Source: a virus. Taken from it: a DNA stretch of 43,726 nucleotides. Below the pieces are notes generated by a model. It did no database searches, was not told the DNA's origin, and saw only the letters and a program-made list of their open reading frames with translations. Position numbers and translations under genes: made by a program. Positions 30,101 to 36,058 of the stretch are shown here, in pieces (position 1 is the stretch's first letter; each line of letters begins with the position of its first letter). The stretch lies in IMG/VR virus record IMGVR_UViG_3300010885_013336, positions 1 to 43,726 of that record; one strand, 5' to 3'.

Positions 30101-30574
30101 AACCTCAACAACACTGGGTCCGTAGGGCAACCAATAATATTGTTGGAAATTTACAAATTTATCCCAATCAATGTGCGGATTCCATGAATATAATTCTTGT
30201 CGATTTAGGCGTTCATGATTAGACACGTCAGCGCCAAGTACACTTAGTTGATTAATATAATCAATATAGTCTTTATAAAACTCAACATTATCCAGTGTGT
30301 CTTTTACAACCATTCCCGGTTCTAATTGATAATTCTTTCGTTGGCTGTCAACTGCGCTTACAAAGATATCTGATGTTGTAGATGACTTAGCATTTTGTCT
30401 ACCAATAAATCCCGTAACTTTTTTTACTGCGCCGGGTTGTGTAAGTTGATCAAGCGTTGCTTGAATAAACTTTTTATTAGTATCCGTTCTATAATATCGA
30501 GGAATCAGTTCAGAATTTTTTCTTTTTTGATTTCCAGATATTGGAACTGGATTTTCAGATTGATTGTTGCTCAT
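15164..30574 (-). CDS. Giant modular tail/baseplate structural protein, 5136 aa (gp7 position)
   Basis: One uninterrupted frame of 15.4 kb fills over a third of the window. Residues 1-150 (RYYRTDTNKKFIQATLDQL, FIGRQNAK, YKDYIDYINQL, FVNFQQYYWLPYGP) form a conserved head I associate with large virion proteins in the gp7 position of aquatic T4-like phages. Further in lie three carbohydrate-binding-like modules near 1436-1480, 1566-1615 and 1750-1795, and an FG-GAP-like propeller at about 2150-2790 split by a Thr/Val-rich insert (2237-2475). There are GxGY repeats near 3190 and 3554-3610, a YISEVKPYRTKIREFV motif near 3475, and beta repeats of the VYVNGEV...DY type at about 4275-4900. A fourth binding-like module lies at 5009-5055, and the C-terminus is TGHVWADAGSSLAHS. 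It is probably baseplate-attached and exposed. Shine-Dalgarno GGAG lies before the ATG, 11 bases after gp6. Confidence 0.8.
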   Translation of the reverse strand: MSNNQSENPVPISGNQKRKNSELIPRYYRTDTNKKFIQATLDQLTQPGAVKKVTGFIGRQNAKSSTTSDIFVSAVDSQRKNYQLEPGMVVKDTLDNVEFYKDYIDYINQLSVLGADVSNHERLNRQELYSWNPHIDWDKFVNFQQYYWLPYGPSVVEVYGNQRKIDSTYTVQVDDAMGYKEYLFTPNGLTRNPALKLYRGQTYNFEIVSPGEPFSIKTEKSLGDQDRYDWGDLTTFAIEKGTISITIPLNAPKILYYVSENNADLGGVFKIYDIKDNTEIDVENQLIGKRTYKLPDGTPLSNGMKLKFRGQITPEKYAQGLFYVEGVGTSITLINERDLEIITSFSDSFSVPFDDTPFDQYSFDVATSYGTSKDYLTINRASTDKNPWSRYNRWFHQDVIKTSAKINGQIASLDQDVRAIRPIIEFQAGLKLYNFGIEATLDVDLIDTVTADVFSTIEGQLGYAIDGVRLIQNQRILFVADTDILVKNKIYRVDFINVTPPGEPIRRQIHLVEETTPFNFATVLVKYGLKNQGLMYWYDQSSWVLAQNKTGVNQAPLFDIVDQDGTSYGNITVYGSSTFIGTKLFSYKVGSGVDDSKLGFPLSYKNINNIGDIVFNFNILSDTFIFKSATTVETRSVALGKLIKASGVDNLSLVSGWEISKVDRYQPVVRIYRDINQTNDFNIDVYDNITDLLDLEVRVYLNGKRLDKKYWEVKNGTKFKYVHLDIDLMLADEISYSSVDVITLKTFAVQAKNSNGYYEVPINLQNNPMNDSVIEFTLGEVIDHVDTIIDNLYTFEGVYLGSSNLRDLGNVSPYGTRFVQHAGPLPLALYHITNKSNNIIKALEQSKNDYGAFKRSFISVSENLGIDTAPVQFVDLILNELNKNKPKTASYYFSDMVAFGAAITTNITVVDYRIKTYPLSATFTLDTLSTKAVLVYLNNEQLLYELDYTFNSEGFIVLTSRPQIENKDVITIVEYDSTDGSFVPSTPTKLGMWPKYEPMKFLDTTLITPREVIQGHDGSIILAYGDYRDDLLLELEKRIFNNIKIKYDPTIFNVDDLIPRYAVTNDYTLAEFNKVLAPNFYQWTSFIGRDFTKPLSYDKASPFTFNYSSVTAPDGRPSPGYWRGLYKWVYDTDRPHLCPWEMLGFSIMPDWWETLYGQAPYTSDNTVMWQDISESKIKVPGMPEARAEGYAKPYLMDYIPVNEYGELKSPIDTNLISGAVEYTSSNDFIFGDNSPIEAAWRRSSYYPFSVISALLLTYPARVMGVLFDRSRIIRDQSGQLVYKDTSLRLQLKDIVTPSVYTDSIRVQTAGLVNYIIDYIQSDNQRSLTQYKYDLVNSTIQLAYRVSGFTEKEKFNLLLDSKNPTAVGGVYVPQENFSIFLNSSSPIKKIVYSGVIITKLSTGYEVKGYSKSNPYFYYYPWINPGYKINIGGISESYSIWTSDQQYLGGKIVQYNNAYYRSSTTHTTGSSFDSRYYQPLSALPITGGKDAMIRTSWDRTEPVTVAYGTKFRTIQEVVDFLVGYGEYLKDQGFVFDTFNTNLEEVTNWITSAKEFLFWTTQNWSNGEDKWADWSPETSYRAGEIVQYNGDYYEILIDVTVGDFFDIEARYYRKLEELSTVGASVLALSPSAEGLTINSNLSVIEDITDQFNVYEFFKVDGTKLDPDFINSYRDENQTQYSPRNDSIYGAAFYFVQKEHIALLDNSTLFNDTIYQPTTGYRQEKIKLLSYASTGWYGGFDIPGFIYDQANISTWNEWTDYNLGDTVKYKEFYYSASSFISGAVEFDSTLWIKLDKKPTSKLLPNWSYKAEQFTDFYSLDSDNFDAGQQKVAQHLIGYQKRQYLENIIKDDISEYKFYQGMIIEKGTQNVLNKLFDVLSADNLESLKFFEEWAVRVGQYGSVNAFDEIEFELDESLFKSNPQAVELVTTVDNTLFDFVIRQTPNDIYLKPLGYNSNPWPTQANAQPYLRTPGYVKIDEVSDNVGTLDEMLTRDITLFNEGDYVWAGFEGRDWNVYRLTKTNFKLIDISYTNSVLTLTVNTDINLVKGNVIGIINAIGVQGFYKISSVSLNVITISQELPDYPDSVDYTQIILFYFDSQRISSIDDANPRMPKVIKTNELLWVDDNGTGKWSVYKHTSVYAVDTISYSRPQNGLQFGKSIALDLTASNSAVSNSKNEVHVYNRVGYNSPWQIRQVLELPFNISTTTLGEFGASLAFSSTSEWLAVGTPDASKVLKTEFPAELDVVPVEITKTAVTWSTSASVKDSQYVKVIQTDATYYYQSAAHLQTTATITAATAKISLPSTVGIYVGMTVVFNATTTNTINLGNLNIRGGDPLVPGDLTYYVKEIVSGGINIKNSLGTLITPTVSGALTATIGNLNTSTTKTTASVNAVDVFRITVATTVGMVVGMKIVFTGRGFGGIIPGFRYYIHSIFSNTQITISETFGGAKFEVATSSGSMTAVTNSVFSVTRPGSVGDITPLDGNYHAYGTNILSFKARTSTYANQGMVTLYQKQTNGQYNYYKTFISPVSGENEYFGSVLKFIDDDKLLITAPQSDNSGKVYRFDYDSTDWASNGTIGGAVLARSLEVSTDNSTLLISAPGVNENDGAVYIYKNLTLLDTLSGIANSHEHFGSSVTVSDDGTYIGVSSNFADNMLIDQGKVTIYKKIDDEYTVFQTIIRPYPEQGEKFGTKISFMNDSDTLVIFSINGDNRTAYSFDDSTTVFDNGALTIIDLDEDSGRVDIYDRYATKWIFSESLPAYNTSASRYGTGFEAHNNHILVSAPYAINTELVSGAVYDYTKASGKKSWAVDRTEIDTVNLEKIKQVFLYNKKTKELVEYLDIIDPVQGKIAGIADQEIKFKTYYDPAIYSIGTEELNVDDGQSWTTKNVGMLWWNLTNAKFLDSYNGDIVYQNSTWNTLYTSGSIDVYEWVASTLLPEDWDAIADTQEGLANNISGTSLYGNSAYSVKQTYDNIAQTIKNTYYFWVKNKTVVPNIEDRTISARDVANLIENPKGFGYKYIAFTGKNSFSLVNVRDLLKGTDINLYIEYWLIDDYTINSHHQWKLISDDINTSLPASIENKWIDSLCGKDSYDRVIPDISLPPKLRYGIENRPRQGMFINRYEALKQYIERVNDILMKHIIVEECDLTDLTSYEEEPAKLNGEYDVVKDTDSELRLVGTASIRTPSLVPVIEDGKIVDVTIIETGAGYVNAPYLIISGSGIDAKIKTVLSIVGGVSSVIIENVGEGYDISNTTLSIRPFSALVHFDSTAFDKWSIHAYDLTTETWSRVKSQSFDVSKYWNYADWYQTGYTEFTPVNFSLTALYELSSISVEIGQVVKINTVGSGGWLLLEKYADSTSVDYTQSYNVVGREKGTIQFSSTLYKFRNTGLGYDGPSYDGDAFDNVAVKELRVILETVRDKILIDNLKQEYLDLFFASLRYVHNEQQYVDWAFKTSFIRAQHNVGELKETVTYNNDNLSDFEQYISEVKPYRTKIREFVSSYSKVDTARSVVTDFDLSPVYLNGAITTIPTQVVDGKMTSELSIVEQDPWKNWYDNVGFQVIDIVITDGGSDYLSSPTVTIRGTSGSGAVAKAYITNGYVNRVSLVTKGSGYFEPPEVVFEGGLDETGVAATASAQIGNSLVRSNYINIKFDRTSGRYYVTELQATETFSASGSQTSFNLKWSPSINLTDSTVLIDGVSALRDSYSLSSKKTTSRGYTSRYGVLTFVTAPAKGAVVEITYTKDFNYLSAADRINWYYNPGTNEFGKELSQLMKGVDYGGVQISGFGFSVSQGWGSLPWFSDAWDALDPTFDDYIITVGASNKIISSTAIQTYAYGNIIEISDISNISVGRSIEFTGSSIGGIPANSSYYVQSVTPINPVAIYSVIRVASTKIMSVRRQNGYVAVITETPHGYVNDQLITITGINIPDFNQASVPIYVVKSEYEFTYENPGDDVAAVISTTPSLTITGATVPIGPAEFVGSISNGFSAAGTILDVTSVTSGTLAVGQLIYGDDILEGTYILSLGTGTGAEGTYIVSKQQLIVSETITATLVVTFTFREQILPPEFNYQFRISGNSNDNYNGEFIGTLISLTSVTIVYPYDPGVFDIISETTIEAAGLVFADNPTVTIRTQVPHGLVTGNTVSIDGGEDYPTFINNDVVVTVIDSDQFTYASSGATTEVIILPAASFSASVQITMSTIFGDALFEVDDDTGLMTIKNKNYPIDLPYIPTIGEEINAYFKPAAPLTITVLGHDYTYTNKKFTRLDDTLYIGTPLVESPNVVMEIFLGDGVANTMYVPNTLNVLSGDTFIFRKKSSDGSIKPQDIDYDTELLGGNLAYTSATGLAADDIIVDGDDFVSPTTSGGTEECVPGQISDAVAIKVHTRPTDGSANMIVKNYISDGDKSVYSIGQTPNSPNAIIVKYTNVDRVLVPNVDYTIDYKNNSVMLDSVPPVGEAITIISAGFNGSNLLDLDSFIADGNTSEFVTQAPWSSTLSSLVYVNGEVLDYVLFNTDSTYEFSNLVGIRFGTPLDEGAVLNYVITSSSDQSFSMMQNETFETDGESTGYLLVNNVGTAQPLESNMLVVSDTGTVYLPPRTEYFTIVSQQATYSLSKDKVQPYSVVVNNLFVYIDGVEKKRITDYTVDLSGVSVILNSKVYSSNIGKQLVITVIQDNSYHCDGRTITFDQVPDAGQTISVISFYKHNVLDINQTARTVSSSVSLDTDSIEYFDYRSIYGKNIKLTRPVINNSYVWLSKNGKLLQPNIDYKLNLDLASVYLEQAPETNDQFSIMTFSSNIVIEKFAFMQFKDMLNRVHYKRLLTTKQTALAQPLHWNDTSIVVETGSILSKPNPDLRLPGILEIFGERIEYYKKQGNTLSQLRRGTLGTGVRPIYETGTVVQDIGRSETIPYKDTIYTEQKTSDGSLSYDFQVTPAVTSSTIAPGNTWYRKTSLSSAISASAITAGDYCEITKIGSSDFTEAGSSINTVGYRFYATGPATGSGTVKLVTYSGIPLTHGQSNDVEIFVGGYNIVGEWTAKVSYTLGDVVFFGTYSYRCTTAHTSSTEFDDTKWEFFTGNIRLSKVPYKVHNTRTHSESPEGDAQFEADFSVDGTNNTVRLTTALSPETKITLVKRTGHVWADAGSSLAHSNNAISRFIQDK
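26747..26775. repeat. Nested palindrome inside the giant gene
   Basis: TTGATCGC (26747-26754) and GCGATCAA (26768-26775) are perfect inverted arms. Inside and overlapping them, TCGCGAAT (26751-26758) and ATTCGCGA (26760-26767) form a second, nearly loopless hairpin. It lies in coding sequence (residues near 1270) and is GC-rich compared with its surroundings. No function can be assigned. Confidence 0.5.
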
Positions 30575-30585
30575 TTATTCTCCGC

Positions 30586-33500
30586 TTATGCGCTGGTAAT
30601 ATTTTGTTGTGTTAATGAAGTGGGTGATATTGTAGTATCGCCCGAAGCTTTTATAGTAGTTGCTGTGATATTTGTAACAATTTCAATGTTGTCAACGGTA
30701 GCTCCATTGATAAACAACTGATCCGACTCTGCTGTTATTTCAAATAAGCTACCAAAGGTAAGACCGCTGGCCTTAGGAACTATTACAAAATTAGTTAGTA
30801 AAGGGGCAAGTCGATTCATAACATACGTTGACAACTCTGTAAAGTAAAACTTATCTCCAAAGTCCCAATTTTCTAAAGCAAAAAATTCGTTTATTGCTGA
30901 AAGAACATTTGCTTTAATCTCGTTGTCGCTAGAAACTTGAGCTGTATTTTTTATCACCTTAAATGTTGCTTGTAGATCTAAGGCAGCATCTGGGCCAAAC
31001 AATACTTTATATTTTACCGGGTGATATATAATTTCATCGCTTATAGATTTAATTAAATTTAATGACGGTGCTAGAGTTTGATACAGTGTATCTGAACTAG
31101 GAGCCAATGGTTCGTACTCTAAACTACCATTTAGCCACTGTCTAAATTGTACATCGTAAGTCTTAGTTAAGACAAAAATATCTATAATGTTGCTCATACC
31201 TGGATCAATTCTTGATTCGTAATCAGCATTATGCACATATTGAAACTTGATGTTATCTCGTCCTTGATAAACCCTATAATCTAAAGATGCCACTAGTCTA
31301 CCCAGTGTCTTATTCAATTTTTTAACAACTGCTGTTGTTGTAAAATAAAAATATTGGCCGTCAACATATTGCGCTGTACTTCCGATAGCAGTTTCAGTTT
31401 CAAATATCAGCACAGTCTCAGCTGCATTAGACACATATCGATAATCCTCTTGTCCTTGCTCTATTGTATATTTTTCTAAAGTAATATACTTTGTCAATGG
31501 ATTAACTGTGGGCTGAACTAGCTGAGTAAATAACTCAGGATTATCTACAATGCCATCGTCATTTGAATCTGCAAATGTGATTTCAATTTTCTTACTATCT
31601 TTATAACCATCGAGCCCTTTAAATTCGTTACTAATTTCCCATGCTAAATTAGTGGTAAAAGGACTAGTACTGCCGCCCGGTTGTGTATTAATGTTTAGTA
31701 CGTTAATTTCATCTCTAACTATTAAATTAGTTGTACTATCATAAACTTTGTTAGTTTTATCAAAGTAAAAACGAAGTTGTTTATCGCTTTCAAAGACATA
31801 TCGCAACAGTCGACTAGTAACTGTATATTGCTCTTTGTTTGTTGTAAACAGTAACAACCAACTAGCATTTTTTTGTTGGTTAGTGTTATCGTTTTCTTTA
31901 TCTAAGCTAAAAGGAGACTTAGCATCTAAGTTTGTTTCAAAAATTATCTCCCAAGATTTAGTATCAGTACTATATCTTAGTCCAAAAGATTTATTGGCAA
32001 ATATTAGATCAATCATCGTAGCAATAGTGCTAGCATCTAAAGTAGTTCGCCATTTTGGTATAACTTGAGTTATTGTAGGACGGGTAATACTTGTTGGGGA
32101 AATATAGATATTAGGAATCACTGTATTCAATACTACCGGACCAAGGCCTGTTGATAATGTGCCTGTGCCTCCCGCAGTACCGTCACCCGAAACTGAAACT
32201 ACCGTGGCCCATATTTCATTAGCCGAGTTTAAAGAGGTAGCGGTACCTTGTATTAATTCATTATTTTTATCGGTTTGAAAATAGTAACCAGTTGGTGCTT
32301 TAAATTTAATTAACGATCCTACTTCAACGTATTTTAAATTAGTGGTTGTGTAACTTCCTACTTTAAATTTAGCAGAATCTATTACCGATGATTCAAAGTA
32401 TCCTGTACTTTCACTAGTATCGCTGGTTACATTTCTCCATTTAATTTCTAATGTTTCAACGTTAATATTTTTAAATTTTCCATAGTAAAAATTTCTTAAG
32501 TTGTTATCTTTAAGGGCATCTAGTACATTATTGTAGATGACGCTTTCAACATCAGTCTGAGATACAAATGTAAAATTAAAAAAATCTGTGTACTCTTGCT
32601 TGTAAAGAATGCCGTCAGTGGCAAAAATATTTGTTGACGAATATTTTCCTGTAGGATCTTTCAAGTCAAAATATCTACTAATGCCGCTACTAGCTCTGTT
32701 TACACTTTTTATTTTTGCCACGTCTTGATTAACAGACAAGGGACTAATATTATAGTCTTCGCCGGTGATCATTCTATTTTGTGTATAGTAAGTTGCAGGT
32801 GCGTTAGCTTTAATATTAGTATTAGATTCTGTAGGAACACTGTTACTAACGCTGGTCTGTAAATTTAAACTAATTGATAACGTTTCTCTCTGGCCAACAT
32901 TTGAGATGTAGGGAATATCAATTGCCACGCTCTTTAAATCTTTAGGATTAATTGTGTAAGTTAAACCGTTGCTAGTTCTATAATAAGTTCTAAATGTGCC
33001 TAACGGTAAATTACCAAATGTGCCATCGCTGAATGCTAGGCTAACTCGATCGCCAACTCGACTAACAACGCCATAGATGTTCTTGATATTTTTCTTTAGG
33101 CTGTTATAGATAACATTGTTGCCTTCAAAGCTAGGAACTTTTGCCCATTCTTCTGTTTCTAATCCGTTCTTATCTAAACGATGTAACCATACATCTGAGT
33201 CATTAATGTTAATAGCATCAATATCAATTGACTCGTTATTGTTGGGTTGTGTAATAGAAAACGACCCTTGATTTAGGGTACCTTGACGGAAATGTAGGAA
33301 GAATCCCGTATTAACACTGGCTGCTCCTCGGCCGTCATCTCGATATAAAAATGCTAGATGATTACCAATGCGAGGAGTTTCTTCATAGATATAGTCTTGC
33401 CCGCTAATTGATGTAGACACAATTTCAAAGCTCATTGTTCTACCGTCAATTGATTTATTAAACGCATACACAGGAACATCAGTATTAATACCCTGTATTC

Positions 33501-34062
33501 TATATTGTTCTGTGGGAATTCCATAGATTGTATTTTTATCCTCTGGGCTTCCGTACTGATTAGACTGTGATAAAGATGCGTTGATAATTTTAATAAATTG
33601 GTCGTACCAATTTGCATTAGCAGGGTCATTCCATACAACTAATTGTCCTGAAAGATTTCGGCTGTTTGAATCTAGTACATTTTGAGTTGTTCTTACGCTG
33701 CCAAACTTTAATAGTCCGTTTGCTGTTTGATTACGTTTAGCATTATAGCTTAGTAAACGTGCTAGACGTAGCACACTTTCGCGACGCTCTGCTAGTTCTA
33801 AGAAGTTTTCACGGGCATTTAAATCAACACGGAAAGCTATGCTTTGGCCCAAAAATGCAATAAGGTCAATTAGGGCAAGGTATTCTGATGATTCAATGTA
33901 GTCGTTGTAATCTTCTGGGTAATTTTGACGAATGTAGGAGATCATTGTCCTACGTAGATTTTCAAAGTCGTAGCTCTGGAAGTCAGCATTACGGAAAGAC
34001 TGGTATACTTTTTTCCAGTCCTCTGCTACTAATAATCTATTTTGTCTATCGGTTGATGACAT
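30586..34062 (-). CDS. gp6: Baseplate wedge protein gp6-like, 1158 aa
   Basis: This gene lies directly after gp25, as in T4, and encodes the wedge protein that links neighbouring wedges into the baseplate ring. The N-terminus is typical of the gp6/J family in aquatic T4-like phages: WKKVYQSFRNADFQSYDFENL, then YIRQNYPEDYNDYIESSEY, LIAFLGQSIAFRVDLNAREN and RRESVLRLARLLSYN. The gpJ-like part follows with ITGEDYNISPL and IKSVNRASSG around residues 425-465. At 1158 aa it is longer than T4 gp6 (660 aa). The end is a helical and beta region (NEFFALENWDFGDKFYFTEL) also seen in gp6/J-type proteins. GATAAATA lies 18 bases upstream. Confidence 0.85.
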   Translation of the reverse strand: MSSTDRQNRLLVAEDWKKVYQSFRNADFQSYDFENLRRTMISYIRQNYPEDYNDYIESSEYLALIDLIAFLGQSIAFRVDLNARENFLELAERRESVLRLARLLSYNAKRNQTANGLLKFGSVRTTQNVLDSNSRNLSGQLVVWNDPANANWYDQFIKIINASLSQSNQYGSPEDKNTIYGIPTEQYRIQGINTDVPVYAFNKSIDGRTMSFEIVSTSISGQDYIYEETPRIGNHLAFLYRDDGRGAASVNTGFFLHFRQGTLNQGSFSITQPNNNESIDIDAININDSDVWLHRLDKNGLETEEWAKVPSFEGNNVIYNSLKKNIKNIYGVVSRVGDRVSLAFSDGTFGNLPLGTFRTYYRTSNGLTYTINPKDLKSVAIDIPYISNVGQRETLSISLNLQTSVSNSVPTESNTNIKANAPATYYTQNRMITGEDYNISPLSVNQDVAKIKSVNRASSGISRYFDLKDPTGKYSSTNIFATDGILYKQEYTDFFNFTFVSQTDVESVIYNNVLDALKDNNLRNFYYGKFKNINVETLEIKWRNVTSDTSESTGYFESSVIDSAKFKVGSYTTTNLKYVEVGSLIKFKAPTGYYFQTDKNNELIQGTATSLNSANEIWATVVSVSGDGTAGGTGTLSTGLGPVVLNTVIPNIYISPTSITRPTITQVIPKWRTTLDASTIATMIDLIFANKSFGLRYSTDTKSWEIIFETNLDAKSPFSLDKENDNTNQQKNASWLLLFTTNKEQYTVTSRLLRYVFESDKQLRFYFDKTNKVYDSTTNLIVRDEINVLNINTQPGGSTSPFTTNLAWEISNEFKGLDGYKDSKKIEITFADSNDDGIVDNPELFTQLVQPTVNPLTKYITLEKYTIEQGQEDYRYVSNAAETVLIFETETAIGSTAQYVDGQYFYFTTTAVVKKLNKTLGRLVASLDYRVYQGRDNIKFQYVHNADYESRIDPGMSNIIDIFVLTKTYDVQFRQWLNGSLEYEPLAPSSDTLYQTLAPSLNLIKSISDEIIYHPVKYKVLFGPDAALDLQATFKVIKNTAQVSSDNEIKANVLSAINEFFALENWDFGDKFYFTELSTYVMNRLAPLLTNFVIVPKASGLTFGSLFEITAESDQLFINGATVDNIEIVTNITATTIKASGDTTISPTSLTQQNITSA

Positions 34063-34080
34063 AGTTGTTCCTGTTTTTAA

Positions 34081-34088
34081 TATTTATC
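34081..34088 (-). promoter_or_regulatory. Late-promoter-like box GATAAATA before gp6
   Basis: GATAAATA on the - strand lies in the 47-base gap between gp25 and gp6, 18 bases before the gp6 ATG. Shine-Dalgarno-like AGGAAC falls between the predicted start of transcription and the ATG, giving a short leader of about 13 bases. Confidence 0.5.
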
Positions 34089-34109
34089 GGATCTAAATAA
34101 CTGCGTATT

Positions 34110-34556
34110 TTACTCTGCTAATAATCCGTTGCTTTGATCAAATGATATACGCATACTCTGACTGATATTATAGGGCAAATAGGTTAGAATACATTCTATT
34201 TGTATGCCACTTTCGTAGGCTGTAACAATAACCTGATCAGCTTTAACACGGGGATCATAGTTAATAATGTCTGTAACATTCTTAGTCACAACCTGTTTAA
34301 GATCTTCGGTTAATGGTTCAAAAAGTATATCCCAAATGATAGTACCAAATGTAGGATTCATTAGGCGCTCGCCTTGTCGAACATGAAAGTGATTTAATAT
34401 ATCTTGTTTGATTAATTCTAAATCAAATAATGAAGAGTTCTCACTGGCAGAGCTAACTGTGCTAAATCCCTTATACGCTTGAGTCCCCGGAAGTTCTGTA
34501 GCTTGGTAGGGCGGTTTTAATACAATTTTTTCATATAGATTAGCATTAGTACTCAT
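34110..34556 (-). CDS. gp25: Baseplate wedge protein gp25-like (GPW/gp25 family), 148 aa
   Basis: This has the fold and motifs of the GPW/gp25 family, a wedge component that touches the sheath base and helps start sheath polymerisation. After an N-terminal extension (first 45 residues) come LELIKQDILNHFHVRQGERLM, NPTFGTIIWDILFEPL (the conserved P.FG...W..LFEP motif), VTKNVTDIINYDPRV, and the C-terminal beta strands VIVTAYESGIQIECILTYL. The length is close to T4 gp25 (132 aa). It lies between gp5 and gp6, as expected for a wedge gene cluster, and starts two bases after the gp5 stop. Confidence 0.92.
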   Translation of the reverse strand: MSTNANLYEKIVLKPPYQATELPGTQAYKGFSTVSSASENSSLFDLELIKQDILNHFHVRQGERLMNPTFGTIIWDILFEPLTEDLKQVVTKNVTDIINYDPRVKADQVIVTAYESGIQIECILTYLPYNISQSMRISFDQSNGLLAE

Positions 34557-34558
34557 TA

Positions 34559-36058
34559 TTATCTTCCTCTTCTGTTGCCAAACGGACTAGCATTGCCCGC
34601 TGGCTGGGTTGTTTCTGGCGGCTTAACTTTTTCAAACGGGTCAACAACTGTAGAATATTTTTTCCAGTATTTAGGAATCGTTGCTGTTGTTCTTCCTACT
34701 TCTCTGTCGGTTTTATCAGAGGTAAACATTGTTGGATCTAAATTTTCATGATAGGGCCAAGGTTCGTGAGTTGGTATCCGCATCATAATACTTTTAAATG
34801 CGCTACCAGATGCATCGGGATTTGGAAACGTGCTTAATTCACTAGCAGTGGCCGCGCTTGGACCGTTCATATGAATTTGTGTTGCAGTTTCTATATGATT
34901 TCCACCTGCGCTAATATTACTAGTACCGCCCACTGTAATTTTACCATCCTGTGCTGCAATTAAATGATAGTCTGTGCCAGCTTCTGCGTGAAATATAGTA
35001 GCAGCTTTGATGTTTACATTCCGTCCAGCTTCTAAATTAATATCACGGTCAGCATAAAAATTCATATCTTGCCCAGTATGAATACTAATGCTATCTTCAG
35101 CAAATATATCAATCTTACCGTTACTGGTCAATTCAATCCAAGTTGTACCTTTGGCGTTACCAATGTAGATTAAATCTTCACTATTGTGTAAAAGAATTTG
35201 ATGACCAGTACGAGTACGAATTCTTACTAGCTCGTTATGCGGTATGTCTGGCTGGCCGTCTGTTTCTCCGTTGGCTACACTGGTATAGTCTGGAGGACTT
35301 TCGCTTGCAGAATTTTTACGAAGAAACTTATCATCTCCGTCATCCATAACAAAGGTTGTTCCGCCTAATCTACTAATAAATTTATTAACTTGATTATTTA
35401 ATTTTCCAACTCTTCCCTTGGGAGCAGTTGATCTTTTATCTATTGGGCCCGGGGTACTAATACCAAATACCGAACTGGGAGTTTCTCTACGGGCACTACT
35501 AGTTGTAATTCCCCGTATATCATCATTAATTAATCCTTGAGACGATAGTTTATCTGTTAGAGGGTGCTGGGGCTTTTTAATTTTAGTTGAATCTAATTCC
35601 GATGCTCCTGCAAGCTTCTTATTGTATTCGGCAACGGGTGCCCTAGTATACTGTCCTTCAACATTATACTTTGTTGCAGCAACTCCTGGCACCATAAAGT
35701 TTTGATCATTGTCAGCAACACAGCCTATCCAAAAGCCACGCTTGGGATCTCCGTCAATAAAGATTACTACAACTGTAGATCCTACATCTGGAGGTACTGC
35801 CCACCATCCGTAAGATTTTTGTGTTCCGTTATAGTCATTATTTTGATTTATAAAGTCAACACTAGTTTGTCCAGCAAAAGGGCTCATGTATTTTACTTGA
35901 ATAAGATTTCCCTCTGCACCACTTTCGTTGCCAACAGGTCTTAAAAGTTCAACTTGTAGACCTCCCATGTAATTAGGATCAAGATGGCTAATTACTTTGG
36001 CCAGGAATGGTCCCGGTTGTGGTGTAGGTTGTTGTGATGATCTAATTTCTTCTGACAT
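34559..36058 (-). CDS. gp5: Baseplate hub spike protein gp5-like (no lysozyme domain), 499 aa
   Basis: The N-terminal OB fold (GPFLAKVISHLDPNYMGGLQVEL, then WWAVPPDVGSTVVVIFIDGD, FWIGCVAD; residues about 17-132) is the gp5/VgrG type. The C-terminal half is a repeat-rich beta-helix spike: RIRTRTGHQILLHN, then repeating strands such as GKIDIFAEDSISIHTGQDM, DRDINLEAGRNVNIKAA, followed by HIETATQIHMNG. The middle (residues about 133-265) is a low-complexity linker and has none of the T4 gp5 lysozyme motifs. A Pro-rich tail of about 90 residues follows the spike. It punctures the outer membrane at the tip of the tail tube. It follows the hub gene with its ATG touching that gene's stop. Confidence 0.88.
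   Translation of the reverse strand: MSEEIRSSQQPTPQPGPFLAKVISHLDPNYMGGLQVELLRPVGNESGAEGNLIQVKYMSPFAGQTSVDFINQNNDYNGTQKSYGWWAVPPDVGSTVVVIFIDGDPKRGFWIGCVADNDQNFMVPGVAATKYNVEGQYTRAPVAEYNKKLAGASELDSTKIKKPQHPLTDKLSSQGLINDDIRGITTSSARRETPSSVFGISTPGPIDKRSTAPKGRVGKLNNQVNKFISRLGGTTFVMDDGDDKFLRKNSASESPPDYTSVANGETDGQPDIPHNELVRIRTRTGHQILLHNSEDLIYIGNAKGTTWIELTSNGKIDIFAEDSISIHTGQDMNFYADRDINLEAGRNVNIKAATIFHAEAGTDYHLIAAQDGKITVGGTSNISAGGNHIETATQIHMNGPSAATASELSTFPNPDASGSAFKSIMMRIPTHEPWPYHENLDPTMFTSDKTDREVGRTTATIPKYWKKYSTVVDPFEKVKPPETTQPAGNASPFGNRRGR

Noticed and set aside
34081-34109. CTAAATA on the + strand beside gp6 as a late promoter
   Set aside because: It points away from gp6 into gp25 in antisense with no gene to read; the GATAAATA on the other strand fits spacing and direction.
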